This document shows, one piece after another, positions 10,493 to 19,064 of a stretch of DNA of 64,000 nt. Each line of letters starts with the position of its first letter. Position 1 is the first letter of the stretch. The position numbers were made by a program, and so were the translations under genes. The notes under the pieces were generated by a model. That model was not told the origin of the DNA. It saw only the letters and a list, made by a program, of their open reading frames with translations, and did not search any database. This DNA comes from Lacicoccus alkaliphilus DSM 16010 (GTDB lineage: Bacteria; Bacillota; Bacilli; Staphylococcales; Salinicoccaceae). The stretch covers positions 145,293-209,292 of the forward strand of contig NZ_FRCF01000004.1 in the NCBI RefSeq assembly GCF_900142805.1, read 5' to 3'.

Positions 10493-11047
10493 GTGGATTT
10501 GAACGAGTGGTTTGAAAAGGGTATGACCTTTGATGAGTACGAAAAAGAACTGACTGATCATGAACGGAACTATAAAAAGATTGATGAGCACTTCACATTG
10601 CCGGCTGATGAGGCATTTTTCAGGCAGGCCGCCGGGAGCAGCCTCCGGGCGATCATCATTGCAGAACCGTGGTGCGGACACTGCATGATGAACATGCCGA
10701 TTTTCAGGAAACTGGCAGAAAAAAGTGGGATTGATACAAGAATCTCCTTGAGGGACACTCATCCAGAGCTGATGGACGCCTACGAAACGGACGGCAAACG
10801 GGTCATTCCGATCATCATACTGATCAACGAAGATGGGGTGGAAGTCGCGAAGTGGGGACCGCGTGCACCCGAGACGACTGAAATCCAAAATGAGATTTTA
10901 AGGGACATGCCGGAAAAAGGTTCTGCCGAATACGAGGAGATGTTCAAAGTGAAAGTCCGGGAACTTTCAGAGACGTTTGCAGGCAATGAAGATCTGTGGC
11001 AATCCATCTATCAGGATATGAAAAAGACGATCAGGACGGCCATATAA
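10493..11047 (+). CDS. thioredoxin-family protein
   Basis: A protein of about 184 residues with a thioredoxin fold and a WCGHC active site (C61, C64), followed by the cis-Pro loop RVIPIIILIN. The N-terminal ~45 residues and a C-terminal helical tail of ~50 residues are extra to the fold. There is no signal peptide, so a cytosolic disulfide reductase is likely; the partner is unknown. AGAGGAGG at 10478-10485 is spaced for GTG 10493 and too close for ATG 10487. An in-frame ATG at 10472 would put the ribosome binding site inside the gene. Confidence 0.82.
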   Translation: MDLNEWFEKGMTFDEYEKELTDHERNYKKIDEHFTLPADEAFFRQAAGSSLRAIIIAEPWCGHCMMNMPIFRKLAEKSGIDTRISLRDTHPELMDAYETDGKRVIPIIILINEDGVEVAKWGPRAPETTEIQNEILRDMPEKGSAEYEEMFKVKVRELSETFAGNEDLWQSIYQDMKKTIRTAI

Positions 11048-11048
11048 G

Positions 11049-11230
11049 AAATCGGGGCTGGGACATCAGTCCTTAAAAAGTATTCATTGAATGGAAGAGA
11101 CGAAAAATCCGTACGTTTGACTCCCAGGGGAACAGCATCTGCGCAAGACTACAGGCTTGCGCGATGCCCCAGGTAAGCAAACGTACGGATTTATTTTTTT
11201 CATATAAAATCCTGTCCCACTCCCCGATTT
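11049..11230. repeat. nested palindromic intergenic element (~182 bp)
   Basis: Three sets of inverted arms are nested. The outer pair is AAATCGGGGCTGGGACA (11049-11065) with TGTCCCACTCCCCGATTT (11213-11230). The middle pair is AAATCCGTACGTTTG (11105-11119) with CAAACGTACGGATTT (11178-11192), a perfect 15-bp match. The inner pair is GCATCTGCGCAAG with CTTGCGCGATGC around 11136-11167. The whole could fold as one long hairpin. It lies between convergent genes and has T runs at 11193-11200, so it may also terminate transcription. No open frame fits it. It resembles dispersed non-coding elements of Staphylococcaceae (inference). Confidence 0.8.
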
Positions 11231-11266
11231 TATGTTCCGGGGAAAAGCAGTGGTCCATCCGCCCTC

Positions 11267-12022
11267 TCAGTCCCTCAACCCGATGTACTGCATCCGCTGG
11301 TTGAATAATTTCGGGTAGGACAGATAGCCGACCATGACGGAAGACATTGCAGCGGTGGTCAATATGAGGAATAAGATCAGAAGCTGGTACATCACCGCTT
11401 CGAGCGGATCGGCCCCGCCGATGATGAGTCCGCTCATCATGCCGGGCAGCTGTACCAGGCCCATCGTCTTCATCGATTCGACGGTGGGTATCATGCTGGT
11501 CCTGATTGAGGATTTCAAACTTCTTGAAATTGCCTCATTGGGCGCGCCGCCGAATGAGAGTATCAGTTCGATCACTTCTTCGCTGTTTTCCAGCTCATCT
11601 TTGAATTTGTTCAGGAATAAAAGGGACAATACCATACAGTTGCCGATCACCATGCCGCTGATCGGTATGATCTGTTCAGGCTCTGCCGGGATGATGCTGA
11701 AGCCGAGCAGCAGCCCCATGGAAACGGCTTCCACGACAAACAGCGTGAAAATGATGATTGCCGTGATGCCGGGGATGCCGCCCCCTTTCCTGATGATGTT
11801 CTGGCTTGCTGCAGCGATCATCAGGAGAATCATCAGAATGATGAAGATCACTGAGTCACTTTCAAAGACGAACGTCAGTATGTACCCGATGATCAGGAGC
11901 TGGATGATGGATCTGACCGTAGCGATCATGATGTCTTTTTCAAGCCCGAGCTTTAAAAATAAAGTCAGCGCCAGAGGAATGGCCACAAAAATCAATGACA
12001 GTGAGAGCTGTAGAAACGACAT
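11267..12022 (-). CDS. fetB: FetB-type ABC exporter permease
   Basis: A 251-residue membrane protein of the UPF0014/FetB family with about seven hydrophobic helices. The family landmarks GGAPNEAISRSLKSSIRTSMIPTVESMKTMGLVQLPGMM are visible near residues 156-194, read here as consecutive short blocks GGAPNEA, SIRTSMIP and LVQLPGMM. The E. coli FetAB system exports iron and protects against oxidative stress; YbbM is its other name. The start ATG overlaps the fetA stop, so the two are translationally coupled. Metal specificity is inferred from the family only. Confidence 0.87.
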   Translation of the reverse strand: MSFLQLSLSLIFVAIPLALTLFLKLGLEKDIMIATVRSIIQLLIIGYILTFVFESDSVIFIILMILLMIAAASQNIIRKGGGIPGITAIIIFTLFVVEAVSMGLLLGFSIIPAEPEQIIPISGMVIGNCMVLSLLFLNKFKDELENSEEVIELILSFGGAPNEAISRSLKSSIRTSMIPTVESMKTMGLVQLPGMMSGLIIGGADPLEAVMYQLLILFLILTTAAMSSVMVGYLSYPKLFNQRMQYIGLRD

Positions 12023-12723
12023 CAGTGTTCCCCCTTTGAAAATGCGCGGATTTCAGGATGATCAGATTGGTCTATGAATTCAGCCGGCCCGTATTCGAGG
12101 AGTTCCCCTTTTCTTAAAAACCACATGTCATGGCTGACACGCCTTGCCTGCTCGAGGTCATGGGTGATCCAGATGACGGTGACCCTCTTTTCAGACTGGA
12201 GCCGCATCACAAGCCTTTCAATATCCCTGACAAGGACATAGTCCAGGCTTGAAGTGATCTCATCCAGAAGGAGCACTTCCGGCCTGTGGACGAATGTCCG
12301 GGCAAGAGCCACCCTGCTCCGTTCCCCGCCCGAGATCTCACGGACAGGACGTTTCAGGAAAGATGCGTCCATATCGACCATTTCGAGAAGCTCTGCAGCA
12401 CGTTCTTCAGAAAGCACTTCGCCGTGGACTTCACACGGCAGGTTCAAATTGTCGTAAACGGTGCCGTGTATCATCGGTGAACTCTGGAATGCCATGCTGA
12501 TGGTTTTTCTGAGTTTGCCGATATCATAGTCGAAAATGTCCCTCCCCCTGTACAGCACTTCCCCGGCATCGGGTGAAAGCAGGCCGTTGATCATCTTGAG
12601 ACAGGTCGTTTTCCCGGCGCCGCTCGGTCCAACGAAGGTGGTGATCCTGCTCTCCCGGAAAGAACCGGAAATATTATGCAGTATGCCATTGTGACTCACA
12701 TTCTTAAATTCTATAATGGGCAT
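12022..12723 (-). CDS. fetA: FetA-type ABC exporter ATP-binding protein
   Basis: A 233-residue ABC ATPase. Walker A is GPSGAGKTT near residues 32-40, the Q-loop SMAFQSSPM follows, the signature is ISGGERSRVALAR and Walker B is VLLLDEITSSLD. It is the energy subunit for the adjacent permease. AAAGGGGGA sits 9 bases before the ATG. It is the first gene of the two-gene fetAB operon, transcribed divergently from the DUF72 gene. Confidence 0.87.
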   Translation of the reverse strand: MPIIEFKNVSHNGILHNISGSFRESRITTFVGPSGAGKTTCLKMINGLLSPDAGEVLYRGRDIFDYDIGKLRKTISMAFQSSPMIHGTVYDNLNLPCEVHGEVLSEERAAELLEMVDMDASFLKRPVREISGGERSRVALARTFVHRPEVLLLDEITSSLDYVLVRDIERLVMRLQSEKRVTVIWITHDLEQARRVSHDMWFLRKGELLEYGPAEFIDQSDHPEIRAFSKGEH

Positions 12724-12774
12724 TATGAGTTTCCCCCTTTAAATATATGGTAATATACCAGTAAGGTGATTTCG

Positions 12775-13623
12775 ATGATATATATAGGATTGACAGGCTG
12801 GGGAGACCATGATGATCTGTATACCAGCCTGACGAACAAAAAAGATAAATTGACTACATATGCAAGTCATTTCCCCATAGTGGAGCTTGATGCGACCTAC
12901 TACGCGATTCAGCACACTTCCGTCATCAACAAGTGGTGCAGCGAGACGCCGAAAGAGTTTAAATTCATCGTCAAAGCGCATCAGTATATGACGGGGCACA
13001 GTGATTACAGGTCTGATTATTCTTCGATCAAGGAAGTTTTCAAGGCATTCAAGGATATGTTACACCCAATGGCCCAACAAAACAAACTCGGATTCGTCCT
13101 GTTGCAGTTTCCGCCATGGTTCGACTGCACGGGTGAAAACATACGTTATGTAAAGTACGCAAAGACGATGCTCGAGCCTTATAAGGTTTCGGTCGAGTTC
13201 AGGAATCAGACGTGGTTCAGCGATGAATTCAAGGAAGAGACCCTGGGCTTCTTATATGATAATGACATCATACACAGCATATGCGATGAACCGCAGGCAG
13301 GCATGGGAAGCATACCATTCGTCAACCGGGTGACCGATGATACTGCCTTCATCCGTCTTCACGGCCGCAACGTACATGGGTGGACGCAGAAGGATCTGTC
13401 CCAGGAGGAGTGGCGGAATGTGCGGTATTTATATGATTACAGCAAAGAAGAGCTTGATTGGCTGAAGCGGCAGGTCGAAATCCTCAAACATAAGACCAAG
13501 GACATCTACATCGTCTTCAATAACAACTCCGGAGGCCACGCAAGCGGCAACGCCCAGTCATTCATCGGGATGATGGGGATTAAGTATACGGGGCTGGCAC
13601 CGAAACAATTGAAATTATTTTAA
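12775..13623 (+). CDS. DUF72 family protein (YecE-like)
   Basis: A 282-residue cytosolic protein of the DUF72 TIM-barrel family. Typical blocks are IYIGLTGWGDHD at the start, ELDATYYAIQ, EFRNQTWF and AFIRLHGRN followed by a NNNSGGHASGNA motif near the end. The biochemical function of the family is not established. An earlier GTG at 12766 is in frame, but AAGGTGA fits the ATG at 12775. The downstream neighbour is a TauE/SafE gene 12 bases on, and I recall the same pairing in Staphylococcus, so they probably form one operon with the metallophosphatase. Confidence 0.88.
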   Translation: MIYIGLTGWGDHDDLYTSLTNKKDKLTTYASHFPIVELDATYYAIQHTSVINKWCSETPKEFKFIVKAHQYMTGHSDYRSDYSSIKEVFKAFKDMLHPMAQQNKLGFVLLQFPPWFDCTGENIRYVKYAKTMLEPYKVSVEFRNQTWFSDEFKEETLGFLYDNDIIHSICDEPQAGMGSIPFVNRVTDDTAFIRLHGRNVHGWTQKDLSQEEWRNVRYLYDYSKEELDWLKRQVEILKHKTKDIYIVFNNNSGGHASGNAQSFIGMMGIKYTGLAPKQLKLF

Positions 13624-13635
13624 GGGGTGGTGCAT

Positions 13636-14457
13636 ATGGAGTATCTTATATTGATATTGATCGGCCTGTTTGCAGCAGCCTTAGGTTCACTGGTCGGTAT
13701 CGGCGGAGGCGTCATCATAGTGCCCCTGTTGATATTTTTTGGTATAGATAACGACTTCATTTCCAATGTCACCCCCCAGTCCGCCGTCGGGACTTCCAGC
13801 ATGGTGCTGATATTCATCGGCCTGTCCGCTTTGATGTCCTACGGGCGGAGCAACCAGGTGGACCGCAAGAACGGCTTTTTATTCATGATGGGCATCATTC
13901 CCGGCGCCCTTGCAGGTGCATACTTGAGCAGCCTGTTCACCACTGACAGCTTCAAGCTGTATTTCGGCCTGTTCCTCATACTGCTGAGTCTGATCCTGAT
14001 CGTGAGGGACCGGATCAAGCCCCTCAGCTTATTTCAGGATGAGCGGTATGTACGCCCTCACGTGGACAATATGGGTAATGTATACCATTATGGTTTCCCG
14101 CCGTATATCGCCATCATCGGCAGCTTCGTGGCCGGTATGACGGCAGGTCTCTTCGGCATCGGCGGTGGCGCCATCATGACACCGATGATGCTCATACTGT
14201 TCCGCATGCCGGCATCCATCGCGATCGGCACGAGCATGCTGCTTGTCTTTTTTGGCGCCCTGTCTTCTGCAACAGGCCACCTGCTGCAGAACAATGTCAA
14301 CTTCCTTCATGCGCTTTTCCTTGTGCCCTCTGCATTCGTCGGCGCAAAGATCGGTGTCTTCCTCAATCAGAAATTCGACTCTGATACAGTGGTGGCTGTC
14401 CTTAGAACGGTGCTGTTACTGCTCGGTATATATATGATCATCCAATCTTTTCTATAG
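13636..14457 (+). CDS. TSUP family (TauE/SafE) sulfite/sulfonate-type exporter
   Basis: A 273-residue membrane protein with about eight helices arranged in two repeats. Each repeat begins with the family signature: GSLVGIGGGVIIVPLL near residues 16-31 and AGLFGIGGGAIMTPMM near residues 172-187. Family members move organosulfur or C2 compounds; the substrate here is not known. Two in-frame GTG codons precede the ATG, but AAGGGGTGG fits the ATG at 13636. The yunD-like gene begins 12 bases after it. Confidence 0.87.
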   Translation: MEYLILILIGLFAAALGSLVGIGGGVIIVPLLIFFGIDNDFISNVTPQSAVGTSSMVLIFIGLSALMSYGRSNQVDRKNGFLFMMGIIPGALAGAYLSSLFTTDSFKLYFGLFLILLSLILIVRDRIKPLSLFQDERYVRPHVDNMGNVYHYGFPPYIAIIGSFVAGMTAGLFGIGGGAIMTPMMLILFRMPASIAIGTSMLLVFFGALSSATGHLLQNNVNFLHALFLVPSAFVGAKIGVFLNQKFDSDTVVAVLRTVLLLLGIYMIIQSFL

Positions 14458-14469
14458 GAGAGTGACCCC

Positions 14470-15789
14470 ATGGAAATCAAACTCTTTCATACCAATGATA
14501 TCCACAGTCATCTTTATAATTACTTAAAAATAAAAAACTATCTGCTCCATCAGAAAAAAAGGTACGGAGGGAGCATGCTGTATGTGGACCTTGGAGATCA
14601 TGTCGACCGCTCCCATCCCTATACGGAAGCGACCCTCGGGAGAGGCAATGTGGATCTTTTGAATCAGGCGGGGTGCGATATAGCGACGCTCGGAAATAAT
14701 GAGGGGATCACACTCGAAATCAATGACCTGAAATCATTGTATGACGGGGCGGAGTTTGAGGTGGTCTGTGCAAATCTGCTGGAAAGCGGCGCCCGGGCAC
14801 CCTACTTCAAGCCGTATGTGATAAAAGAGATGAACGGTGTAAAATTCGGATTCATCGGATTGACTGTGGAATTCACCCCTTTTTACAAAGCACTGGGATG
14901 GAAGGTTTCCGATGCATTCGAATGGGTGGAAAAGAGTGTCGATCAACTGTCCGGGCAGGTGGACTGCATTGTGCTGATGAGTCACCTCGGCAAATACGAT
15001 GATGAAACGATCGCGATCCGGTTCCCGGAGATTGATGTCATCCTCGGGGCCCACACCCATCATCATTTTGAGAGGGGCGAACAGGTCGGCCCGGTGCTCA
15101 TCGGTGCAGCCGGCAGGTTCGGGGATTATATCGGGGAGGTCAGCCTCACTTTCGAAGGGAGGGAACTGGTGCATAAATCCGCGCGCCTGATCGAGACGGA
15201 CATGCTGGCACACATAGACGACCCCTATTATGAATACGGCAGGGAACTGATGAGGCAGAATGTCATAAGATGGAACGCCGGACCGATCCCGAGGCATTTA
15301 TTCCATACGAGCCGCTTCATCTCGCGTCTTGCCGGGATGATAAGGAAATTCACGGATGCCGATGTCAGCATCGTCCATACAGGTCTGATCGCCAAAAGTT
15401 TCGAAGGCGGGACACTGACGGATTATGAGCTCCATAAAGTGCTGCCCCATCCGATCAACGCAGTCAGGATAAAGGTCACCGGCCGTGAATTGAAGGACAT
15501 ATTCAAGCAGTCCATGCGCAATGAGTTCAGGGATGAAGTGGTCAGGGGCATGGGCTTCAGGGGTGATATCTTCGGGGGATTCGTGACGGATAACATCGGC
15601 TACATCCACTCGAAGCGTGAGTATTATGTCGGTGGAGCGTTGATCAGGGATGAGGGGAGTTATACGATCGGCACCCTTGACATGTATACATTCGGCCGTA
15701 TATTCCCGCATTTCAAATCATCCAGGAAAGTTTATATGATGCCCGATTTCCTGAGGGACATCGTCAGGCGCTACAGTGATGATCTGTAA
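14470..15789 (+). CDS. yunD: YunD-type metallophosphatase / 5'-nucleotidase
   Basis: A 439-residue protein with an N-terminal calcineurin-like metallophosphoesterase domain and a C-terminal 5'-nucleotidase domain. Metal ligands are visible in FHTNDIHSH (residues 6-14), DLGDHVDRS, TLGNNEG and LMSHLGK, with GAHTHHHF further on. The C-terminal domain begins around residue 260 and includes HTGLIAKSFEGG. Unlike the surface nucleotidases there is no signal peptide or sorting motif, so it is cytosolic like Bacillus YunD. It closes the DUF72-TSUP-yunD cluster. Confidence 0.88.
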   Translation: MEIKLFHTNDIHSHLYNYLKIKNYLLHQKKRYGGSMLYVDLGDHVDRSHPYTEATLGRGNVDLLNQAGCDIATLGNNEGITLEINDLKSLYDGAEFEVVCANLLESGARAPYFKPYVIKEMNGVKFGFIGLTVEFTPFYKALGWKVSDAFEWVEKSVDQLSGQVDCIVLMSHLGKYDDETIAIRFPEIDVILGAHTHHHFERGEQVGPVLIGAAGRFGDYIGEVSLTFEGRELVHKSARLIETDMLAHIDDPYYEYGRELMRQNVIRWNAGPIPRHLFHTSRFISRLAGMIRKFTDADVSIVHTGLIAKSFEGGTLTDYELHKVLPHPINAVRIKVTGRELKDIFKQSMRNEFRDEVVRGMGFRGDIFGGFVTDNIGYIHSKREYYVGGALIRDEGSYTIGTLDMYTFGRIFPHFKSSRKVYMMPDFLRDIVRRYSDDL

Positions 15790-15841
15790 CTTGCCGTTCA
15801 GTTTTTTTATGCTATAATATTAATGTTAATTGAATAGAAAA

Positions 15842-15990
15842 GTAGAGGTTGCGACCATTATCAGTATGGATGACGAGCAGGCATGCGTCCGAGTCATTTT
15901 GAAAGGAATGGTGGCCGAAGGGGGTTTTTGGCGGAAGACTTCCTGGGACCGGGTTTAAGAGGCCCGGTACTGTCATTATGATGATGCGCT
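15842..15990 (+). promoter_or_regulatory. lysine riboswitch (L box)
   Basis: The leader holds the conserved blocks of the lysine aptamer in order: GAGGTTGCGACC (15845-15856), CAGTA, a GAAAGGAATGG segment, GCCGAAGG (15913-15920), CCTGGGACC and a closing ACTGTCA (15969-15975). The aptamer is followed by a terminator hairpin, so the switch should stop transcription when lysine is high. It controls the NhaC-family gene downstream. The order and spacing of the blocks match the known class closely. Confidence 0.93.
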
Positions 15991-16007
15991 ACACACGAAT
16001 ATATACT

Positions 16008-16046
16008 GTCACGTGGCGCATTACGGCCTCACGTGACTTTTTTATA
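16008..16046 (+). terminator. expression-platform terminator of the lysine riboswitch
   Basis: GTCACGTG (16008-16015) pairs with CACGTGAC (16030-16037), followed by a T run. It lies between the aptamer and the ribosome binding site of the transporter gene. Confidence 0.88.
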
Positions 16047-16064
16047 TTTTAGGAGGAAAAATTA

Positions 16065-17648
16065 ATGGAAAGCTTTTTATCATGGGAATATATGCCGCTG
16101 ATCCCGCCATTGCTGACGCTGCTCCTCGTGGTGCTGACCCGCAGGGTCGGCATCAGTCTGGGGACGGGCATCATCACGTCTGCATTCGTGGTCGCAGGCG
16201 GCAGCATCATGGAAACACTCGGGCTGCTATGGGAGGCGTTCATCGGCATCTTTATAGATGAAGGCAGCATCAATACATGGGAGGCATTCATCCTCATCTT
16301 TTTGACGATGCTCGGCATCATGACCGCCTTCATGAACATGTCCGGCGGTGCAAAGGCCTTTACAGGATGGGCGCTTGAAAAATTCAGGACGAGGAGAAGC
16401 GCCGGGATTGCAACCGGCTTCCTCGGCATCATCATCTTCATAGATGATTATTTCAGTGCCCTGATCACCGGACAGGTGTCAAGGCCCCTGACGGATAAGT
16501 ACAATATTTCACGTGCGAAGCTCGCATATTATGTGGACACCACTGCTTCCCCGGTGTCCGTGATTGCGCCGATTTCAAGCTGGGGCGCGGGGATCATGGG
16601 ACTTGTCGCGCCACTGCTGCTTGCAGCGGGCCTGACGTCGATCTCCCCGTTCCAGGCGTTCCTATACATGATTCCGATGAACTTTTATGTCATCACGGCA
16701 CTTGCCATGATGTTCATCGTCATCCTGACACGTTTTGATATCGGACCGATGAGGACACAGGAGAAACGTGCAATCATCGACGGTGAAGTCATCGATCACG
16801 GCAGGGAGGTCCCCGGGAACATCGATGAGGACCTGCCGTCTGCAAATGACAGTTCTGCCCAGGCGCTGCTTGTACCGATGATCGGGCTTGCAGTGACCGT
16901 CATCGTGATGATGTTCATCACGGGCGGGCTTGAAGCGGGCTCATGGGATTTATTCTCCATCCTCGAGAACACACTGGTGACGCACAGCCTGATCGTCGGA
17001 GGCATCGTGGGTCTCGGACTCAGCCTGTATTACTATTTCACCTTCACAAAAGGCAATGACAGATTCGGCTCAAGTCATATCTGGCTCGGCGTGAAGAGCG
17101 GGTTCAAGGCGATGCTTCCGGCAATGATCGTGCTGACACTCGCATGGATGATCGGAAGTCTCATCAGTCAACTGGGCACAGGTGCGGTCCTCGGTGCAAT
17201 GGTGGAGGAATCGAACCTGCCGGCGGGCATGCTGCTCGCTGTCGTCTTCGTCGTGGCCTGCATCATGGCCCTGGCGACGGGGACGAGCTGGGGTTCATTC
17301 GGCATTTTGATTCCGGTGACCGGTGAGATCATGATTTCACTTGGTGAAACGGAACTTCTGCTTCCTTCTCTTGCTGCAGTCCTTGCAGGCGCTGTTTTCG
17401 GGGACCATTGTTCACCGATTTCCGACTCGACGATACTGTCGTCCACAGGCGCGGGCAGCAACCATATCACACACGTCCTCACACAGCTGCCGTATGCCGT
17501 TCTTTCAGCTGCGATTGCGCTGGCCGGTTATGTCGTCCTGGGCATCACATCGAGTGTATGGATGTCACTGCTGGTCATCCTGGTACTGCTTGGCGCCGTC
17601 GTAGTGTTTTCAAAATTGATCTACAAGCCGATAGAAAAAGCGGTCTGA
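16065..17648 (+). CDS. lysW: NhaC-family transporter, probable lysine transporter (LysW type)
   Basis: A 527-residue membrane protein of the NhaC superfamily with about eleven to twelve helices. Family blocks are IIIFIDDYFSALITGQVSRPL near residues 124-144 (given as IDDYFSALITG and QVSRPL), DTTASPVSVIAPISSWGA, ATGTSWGSFG and the segment FGDHCSPISDSTILSS. NhaC proteins exchange Na+ and H+ with a substrate. Because the gene is directly under a lysine riboswitch, uptake of lysine is the likely role, as was predicted for the riboswitch-linked LysW group. AGGAGG precedes the ATG. It is monocistronic. True Na+/H+ antiport is the alternative. Confidence 0.85.
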   Translation: MESFLSWEYMPLIPPLLTLLLVVLTRRVGISLGTGIITSAFVVAGGSIMETLGLLWEAFIGIFIDEGSINTWEAFILIFLTMLGIMTAFMNMSGGAKAFTGWALEKFRTRRSAGIATGFLGIIIFIDDYFSALITGQVSRPLTDKYNISRAKLAYYVDTTASPVSVIAPISSWGAGIMGLVAPLLLAAGLTSISPFQAFLYMIPMNFYVITALAMMFIVILTRFDIGPMRTQEKRAIIDGEVIDHGREVPGNIDEDLPSANDSSAQALLVPMIGLAVTVIVMMFITGGLEAGSWDLFSILENTLVTHSLIVGGIVGLGLSLYYYFTFTKGNDRFGSSHIWLGVKSGFKAMLPAMIVLTLAWMIGSLISQLGTGAVLGAMVEESNLPAGMLLAVVFVVACIMALATGTSWGSFGILIPVTGEIMISLGETELLLPSLAAVLAGAVFGDHCSPISDSTILSSTGAGSNHITHVLTQLPYAVLSAAIALAGYVVLGITSSVWMSLLVILVLLGAVVVFSKLIYKPIEKAV

Positions 17649-17655
17649 TCACATG

Positions 17656-17684
17656 AAGCCCCTTCTGCATGAAGGGGCTTTTTG
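17656..17684 (+). terminator. terminator after lysW
   Basis: AAGCCCCTTC (17656-17665) pairs with GAAGGGGCTT (17671-17680), followed by TTTT. Confidence 0.93.
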
Positions 17685-17782
17685 CATCGATATATACATG
17701 GCTCTGAATTTCATGATAATATGAAATTATTGAAGCGGGCACCGGTGAAGGCTGATGAATGATGGGAAGGTGAATGAGGATC

Positions 17783-18220
17783 ATGATTACGATCGACCAT
17801 ATGAACTTTGAACTGATTGAAAATTACAGGGATGCTTTTGACGAAGAACAATTTGTGGGGAAGTACAGTGAGGTATTGAACAAATATGATTACATCGTCG
17901 GGGACATCGGTTATGAAAAATTGAGGCTCACAGGTTTCCACAGGGATAATAAGAGGAAAGTCGAACGCGACAAGAAATTCAGTGCCATCCAGGACTACTT
18001 GAGTGAATACTGCAACTTCGGATGCCCATATTTCGTACTCCGTAAAGTGACGAAAGAGGAGCTTAAGGAGCGGGAGATTGAAAAGGAAGAGGACGCTGTA
18101 GATGACGGGGAATCGACGCTGCAGCCGGAATCCGGAGCCCCTCAGGAAGCTCGCGGCGGGGAAAAAGATGAAAATCGGGCGAAGGATAAAACATATGCCG
18201 CCCTGAAAAAGAAGGGGTGA
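17783..18220 (+). CDS. yutD: YutD family protein (DUF1027)
   Basis: A protein of about 145 residues. Residues 1-90 match the YutD/DUF1027 fold, with NRYD-like segments NKYDYIVGDIGYEKLRLTGF (conserved core) and a CNFGCPYFVLRK block. The last ~45 residues are a low-complexity acidic and Gln/Glu/Lys-rich tail. The family has no settled function. ATG 17774 is also in frame but is only three bases from GGGAAGG, so ATG 17783 is preferred. It heads the conserved yutD-yutE-yutF neighbourhood. Confidence 0.85.
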   Translation: MITIDHMNFELIENYRDAFDEEQFVGKYSEVLNKYDYIVGDIGYEKLRLTGFHRDNKRKVERDKKFSAIQDYLSEYCNFGCPYFVLRKVTKEELKEREIEKEEDAVDDGESTLQPESGAPQEARGGEKDENRAKDKTYAALKKKG

Positions 18221-18253
18221 AAAAGAGGAGGGCCGCAGCGGTCCTCCTCTTTT
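18221..18253. terminator. bidirectional terminator between yutD and the DUF3055 gene
   Basis: AAGAGGAGG and CCTCCTCTT flank a GC-rich loop, with A and T runs outside; the flanking genes are convergent. Confidence 0.85.
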
Positions 18254-18268
18254 GCCGTCACCGGAATC

Positions 18269-18559
18269 CTACTCCATATCCCCCATATCCGTTACGATGA
18301 CATCCTTCAAAAACTCCTCGACTTCTCCGCCCTGTTCGGGCGTGAGTCCGAGAATGTGGGCGACGTAACCTTCTTCGTTCAAATCGTCCGTACCGATGAT
18401 GCCGAAACGGCTGCTCTGGGTATTCAGGACGAGTGCTTTTCCGAAAAACCTGCCCGTATGGATGATCGCAAGGTCATAACGCCCGTGGTCCCCTGCAAAA
18501 CCGACATACCTGGAATAAGTATCCTCGGTATCATCATATAAGAAAAAGTCGATCATCAT
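18269..18559 (-). CDS. DUF3055 family protein
   Basis: A protein of about 96 residues matching DUF3055: IDFFLYDDTEDT at the start, then RYVGFAGDHGRYDLAIIHT, FFGKALVLN and the acidic C-terminus. The function is unknown. GGAGGAA lies a few bases before two consecutive ATG codons (18557-18559 and 18554-18556). The open frame continues ten codons further upstream without a better ribosome binding site. It faces away from yutE, and the ~85-base gap between them probably carries both promoters. Confidence 0.8.
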   Translation of the reverse strand: MMIDFFLYDDTEDTYSRYVGFAGDHGRYDLAIIHTGRFFGKALVLNTQSSRFGIIGTDDLNEEGYVAHILGLTPEQGGEVEEFLKDVIVTDMGDME

Positions 18560-18643
18560 TATTTCCTCCGCTTCCACTGTACTTTGCAAATTATGCTATC
18601 ATAATATTATCATGACCACAAAGAATGTAGAGGAGTGTAGGAT

Positions 18644-19063
18644 TTGTATTTTGTAGATCGCAACCTGCTTGACGAAAGACTGGATTATATTGAGAAGCTC
18701 ACAACGGAGCTTGAAGGCGCCGAAGGTTTTGCACTGGAGCGCATCTGCCATATGCTGATCGAATCCACAGTGGATGTCGGCAATATGATCATCGATGGTT
18801 TCATTTTACGGGATCCGGGCAGCTATCTGGATGTGATTGAAATACTCAAGACTGAAGGGGCGATCCCGGAAGCGGATCAGAATGATTTCAAAGTGACTTT
18901 CGGGTGGAGGAACAAACTGGTCCGCGAGTACACGGATCTTGATCATGGAAGTATGAAGGCGGAGTTCAAAAACCATCTGGACGCCTATAGACAATATAAG
19001 TCCAGGATATATGCCTTCGCGGAAAATGACGGTCAGGCAGTGACCGCATTCAAGTGTGAATGA
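18644..19063 (+). CDS. yutE: YutE family protein (DUF86, HepT-like fold)
   Basis: A 139-residue helical protein starting at TTG 18644 with AGAGGAGTG upstream. It matches the DUF86/YutE group: MYFVDRNLLDERL, the ERICHMLIESTVDVGNMIIDGF core and GWRNKLVREYTDLDH. HepT toxins of this superfamily have an Rx4HxY RNase/polymerisation motif; here the same place reads R-N-K-L-V-R-E-Y, with Arg for His. There is no partner MNT nucleotidyltransferase gene next to it. So this is the housekeeping YutE group of unknown function rather than a toxin. Confidence 0.83.
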   Translation: MYFVDRNLLDERLDYIEKLTTELEGAEGFALERICHMLIESTVDVGNMIIDGFILRDPGSYLDVIEILKTEGAIPEADQNDFKVTFGWRNKLVREYTDLDHGSMKAEFKNHLDAYRQYKSRIYAFAENDGQAVTAFKCE

Positions 19064-19064
19064 T

